A stretch of 42,165 nt of DNA from an uncultured Merdimonas sp. GTDB taxonomy: Bacteria > Bacillota > Clostridia > Lachnospirales > Lachnospiraceae. The position numbers and the translations under genes are program-made. Below, in pieces: positions 39,929 through 42,165 of the stretch (the first letter of the stretch is position 1; every line of letters begins with the position of its first letter). A model generated the notes under the pieces. That model made no database searches, was not told the DNA's origin, and saw nothing but the letters and a program-made list of their open reading frames with translations. Where the stretch lies: the NCBI GenBank assembly GCA_944375885.1, contig CALWBB010000001.1, positions 1 to 42,165 of the forward strand, read 5' to 3'.

Positions 39929-42165
39929 TGAAGAAAAAAAGACGGGTTGCCGGATATCTTGGGGCAAGGAGGATCTGGAAAGGAGATATCGTGGTGTTCC
40001 TGCTCCTGCTTCTGGCGCTTTTGGGAATCCGCAAATGGAAGGACTGGTATGACATCATGCCGTCCCCGGAGGTGGAGCTTGTCAACCCCTATCTGGCTCA
40101 GGCGGACAGCCAGGGGAACACCTATATTATTGACAACGAGCGCTCCCGGATTGTGAAGCTGGATGAAGAAAACAAGGTGGAATATCTGCTGAAAAGCAAT
40201 CTGCAGGAGGCAGATACCTTCTGGTACGCGGAGGATGTGGCAGCCTCGGAAGACGGGACGGTCTACGTGCTGGATGCCAGCTGGGATGAGACTGGTTCAG
40301 CCGTGGCCCGGGAATGTATCCTGGTTTACAGCCCGCAAGGGGACTACCAGGATACCATCCTGGATGTGAATTATACAGAGAGGGTGAATAAGCATCAGCT
40401 TTTTGCGCTGACACTTGCAGATCAGGCGCTATATTACGTAAATTCAGAATCGGAGGGCTTTTCTCTGTGCCGGCTTTCCCTGGAGACGGGAGAGGTGGAG
40501 CAGAGAGCTTTTTGCGCTTATGAGGGTGCTTTTGATCTGATTCAGGATTATGCCGTGGATGCGGAGACAGAGACGGTCTACGCCCTGGACAAGAGAGGAA
40601 AGATCGTCAAAGGAGACGCAGATGGGATAGAGCTTCTTTACGACACGGCGGCAGATCCTGCTTATCAGGGGCAGGCGACCTTTTACCGGATCGCAGCAGG
40701 CGCGGACGGGACGCTGTATATCGCGGATATCCGGCAGAACCGGATTTTAAGCTTTCAGGAAGGAAGCAAGAGCCTGGAGGTCTGGCTGCAGGAGGGAGAA
40801 GTGCTAAGCGTCACAGCCGCCGCGCTGGAGGACGGAAGCACAGAACTGGGCCTGTGTCTGGACGGCGGGCTCTATATGCGGAATGCTTCTACAGGGGAGA
40901 CGGTTTCCGGCTTTCGTTTTGCCAAGACAGAAGGTTATCTCCTTCGGGAGGGAATCTATCAGGCGGCAGTCGTCCTGGCGGCAATCTGCAGCCTCTGGCT
41001 GGCTGTCCGTGCCATAGCGTTTCTTTTGGGCCTAAAGCTTTCCAAGATCCAGCAGAACGGACTGCTGGCCGGCGGAACGGCCGCTGTAGTGGCTGTGGTA
41101 ATCGTGTCGCAGCTTTTGGGGCAGTTTGAGAGCGTATACCGGGATGAACTGATGAACCGCCTGCATATTCTGGCCAGTACGGTGAGCGGACTGGTGGACG
41201 GAGACAGTCTGGAAAAGATAAAGACATCCGAAGATTATATGGGGGAAGACTACCAGAACCTGATGGACGCCCTGGATCAGGCTTTGAACCAGGAGGATCC
41301 TTCCATCCAGGAGCTGTACTGCAATGTGCTGCGCTATGAGGACGGACAGGGATTCGCCATCGCTTATCTGGACAACTCGATTGGAACTTATTACCCCAGG
41401 GGGGCGGCGGAATCGGAGGAACTGGCTCATATTTATGAGACCGGGGAGACTTACCGCAATGACGGCGCCCAGGATGAGACAGGTTCCTACATCTACATCA
41501 GCGTGCCGGTCATGGCGTCCGATGGACGGGTGGCAGGCGTTATCGAAATCGGAACCACTTCAGAGGTCATCACCGGGCAGATAGACGCTATGCGAAGTTC
41601 CGTCATTATCACGCTGATTGTGGTGGTTCTGATGGTGATGTTCCTGTTTGGGGAGATCCTCTCCTTCTTCGATCTGCGCGACCGCTATAAGAAGGAAGAG
41701 GCAGAGAAAAAGCAGGGAATGCCCATGCACCTTTTGCGCCTGAGCATTTTTGTCACCTACATGGCTTTTAATGTGGCCAGTTCCTTCCTGTCTGTGTATG
41801 CGGCAGGCTTCGCGACGGATGCCCTGGGAATTCCAAGAGAGCTTGCAGCCTCCCTGCCCATCACGCTGAACCTGATTTTCGTGGGAATTACTTCCCTGTT
41901 CTGCGCCGGGCTGCTGCGCAGATTTTCCTTCCGCGCCGTGGCGGCTGTCAGCGGCCTTATCAGCATGGCGGGAGACAGCCTTCTGTTCTTAAGCCACAGC
42001 TACTGGCTGCTGGTGCTGGGCCTGGTTTTGAACGGTATCGGAATGGGCCTTATCACCAATTCCATCAGTATGTTTATCGCGGGCTCCGAGGAGGAGGAGG
42101 TAAAAGAGAACGGCTTTTCCCTGTTTAACGCAGGGAGCCTGTCTGGAATCAACGTGGGAATGATG
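39925..42165 (+). CDS. Propeller/Cache sensor fused to an MFS-like membrane domain (partial, runs off the window)
   Basis: The reading frame is open from ATG 39925 (or 39928) to the window end, at least 746 codons, C-terminus missing. Residues 15-38 are a transmembrane helix. Residues about 50-310 show repeated NHL/propeller-like strands (NTYIIDNERSRIVKLD, GTVYVLDASWD, GTLYIADIRQNRILSF). After two membrane helices comes a Cache-like sensor module (about 405-550; SYIYISVPVMASDGRVAG, VIEIGTTSEV), then another helix. From about residue 597 there are helices with the loop pattern of a major facilitator transporter (FVTYMAFNVASSFLS, GIGMGLITNS). Sensor plus transporter-like domain in one chain is unusual. 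It directly overlaps the 474-aa gene, so it belongs to the same operon. Confidence 0.7.
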   Translation, partial: MMKKKRRVAGYLGARRIWKGDIVVFLLLLLALLGIRKWKDWYDIMPSPEVELVNPYLAQADSQGNTYIIDNERSRIVKLDEENKVEYLLKSNLQEADTFWYAEDVAASEDGTVYVLDASWDETGSAVARECILVYSPQGDYQDTILDVNYTERVNKHQLFALTLADQALYYVNSESEGFSLCRLSLETGEVEQRAFCAYEGAFDLIQDYAVDAETETVYALDKRGKIVKGDADGIELLYDTAADPAYQGQATFYRIAAGADGTLYIADIRQNRILSFQEGSKSLEVWLQEGEVLSVTAAALEDGSTELGLCLDGGLYMRNASTGETVSGFRFAKTEGYLLREGIYQAAVVLAAICSLWLAVRAIAFLLGLKLSKIQQNGLLAGGTAAVVAVVIVSQLLGQFESVYRDELMNRLHILASTVSGLVDGDSLEKIKTSEDYMGEDYQNLMDALDQALNQEDPSIQELYCNVLRYEDGQGFAIAYLDNSIGTYYPRGAAESEELAHIYETGETYRNDGAQDETGSYIYISVPVMASDGRVAGVIEIGTTSEVITGQIDAMRSSVIITLIVVVLMVMFLFGEILSFFDLRDRYKKEEAEKKQGMPMHLLRLSIFVTYMAFNVASSFLSVYAAGFATDALGIPRELAASLPITLNLIFVGITSLFCAGLLRRFSFRAVAAVSGLISMAGDSLLFLSHSYWLLVLGLVLNGIGMGLITNSISMFIAGSEEEEVKENGFSLFNAGSLSGINVGMM

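Overview
The window is a low-GC-Gram-positive (Firmicutes) chromosome segment, most likely from a Clostridia/Lachnospiraceae-type gut organism. This is inferred from the near-universal strong AGGAGG-type ribosome binding sites, the AgrA/AgrC-like LytTR and GHKL regulators, the frequent 4-nt ATGA gene overlaps and the moderately high GC. No 16S or other species marker is present, so the taxon is an inference. Every protein gene runs on the + strand. No gap between genes reaches 300 bases; the longest unassigned stretches (about 95-125 bases) are described as features.

Layout: 1-130, a tRNA-Pro(CGG) and its terminator. 200-3490, a two-component system with one LytTR response regulator and two tandem paralogous AgrC-like kinases. 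3586-15280, an ATPase/cargo module: an AAA+ ATPase, an eCIS-core (DUF4157) protein with a zinc phospholipase C-like domain, a small chaperone-like protein, a second eCIS-core cargo with glycine-rich hydrophobic segments, a STAND-ATPase/BTAD regulator split by an in-frame TAG, and a second AAA+ ATPase. 15304-31489, the structural genes of an extracellular-type contractile injection system (eCIS): sheath, tube, a tail-assembly-like protein with a probable programmed -1 frameshift, a second tube protein, a giant coiled-coil protein, LysM baseplate protein, gpD-like hub, gp5-like spike, gp25, two J-like wedge proteins and a tail protein I. 31486-42165, accessory genes: an Ig-tipped protein, a membrane-anchored pseudokinase-like protein, a membrane-anchored MORN-repeat protein, a DUF4255/Pvc16-type cap protein, a small beta-rich protein, a PAAR-like (DUF4280) tip, a membrane-anchored degenerate nucleotidyl cyclase, an unrecognised 474-aa protein, and a propeller/Cache/MFS-like fusion that runs off the window end.

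How the parts may work together: the structural set is enough for one contractile sheath-tube particle with spike, tip, baseplate and cap. The two eCIS-core proteins are the likely cargo. The AAA+ proteins correspond to the Afp15/PVC15 ATPase. No capsid, terminase, integrase, holin or endolysin is seen, so this is not a prophage. No classic tail fibre is recognisable either. Four accessory proteins carry transmembrane segments, which suggests (inference) a particle docked to or sensed at the host membrane rather than simply released.

The strongest unusual signals are: (1) a complete -1 frameshift cassette (SD-like element, A AAT TTT heptamer, hairpin) fusing a tail-assembly protein to a DUF6760-like domain that has no start codon of its own; (2) the PLC-like cargo; (3) the amber-split regulator; (4) the membrane-anchored MORN/pseudokinase/pseudocyclase set; and (5) the sensor-MFS fusion.
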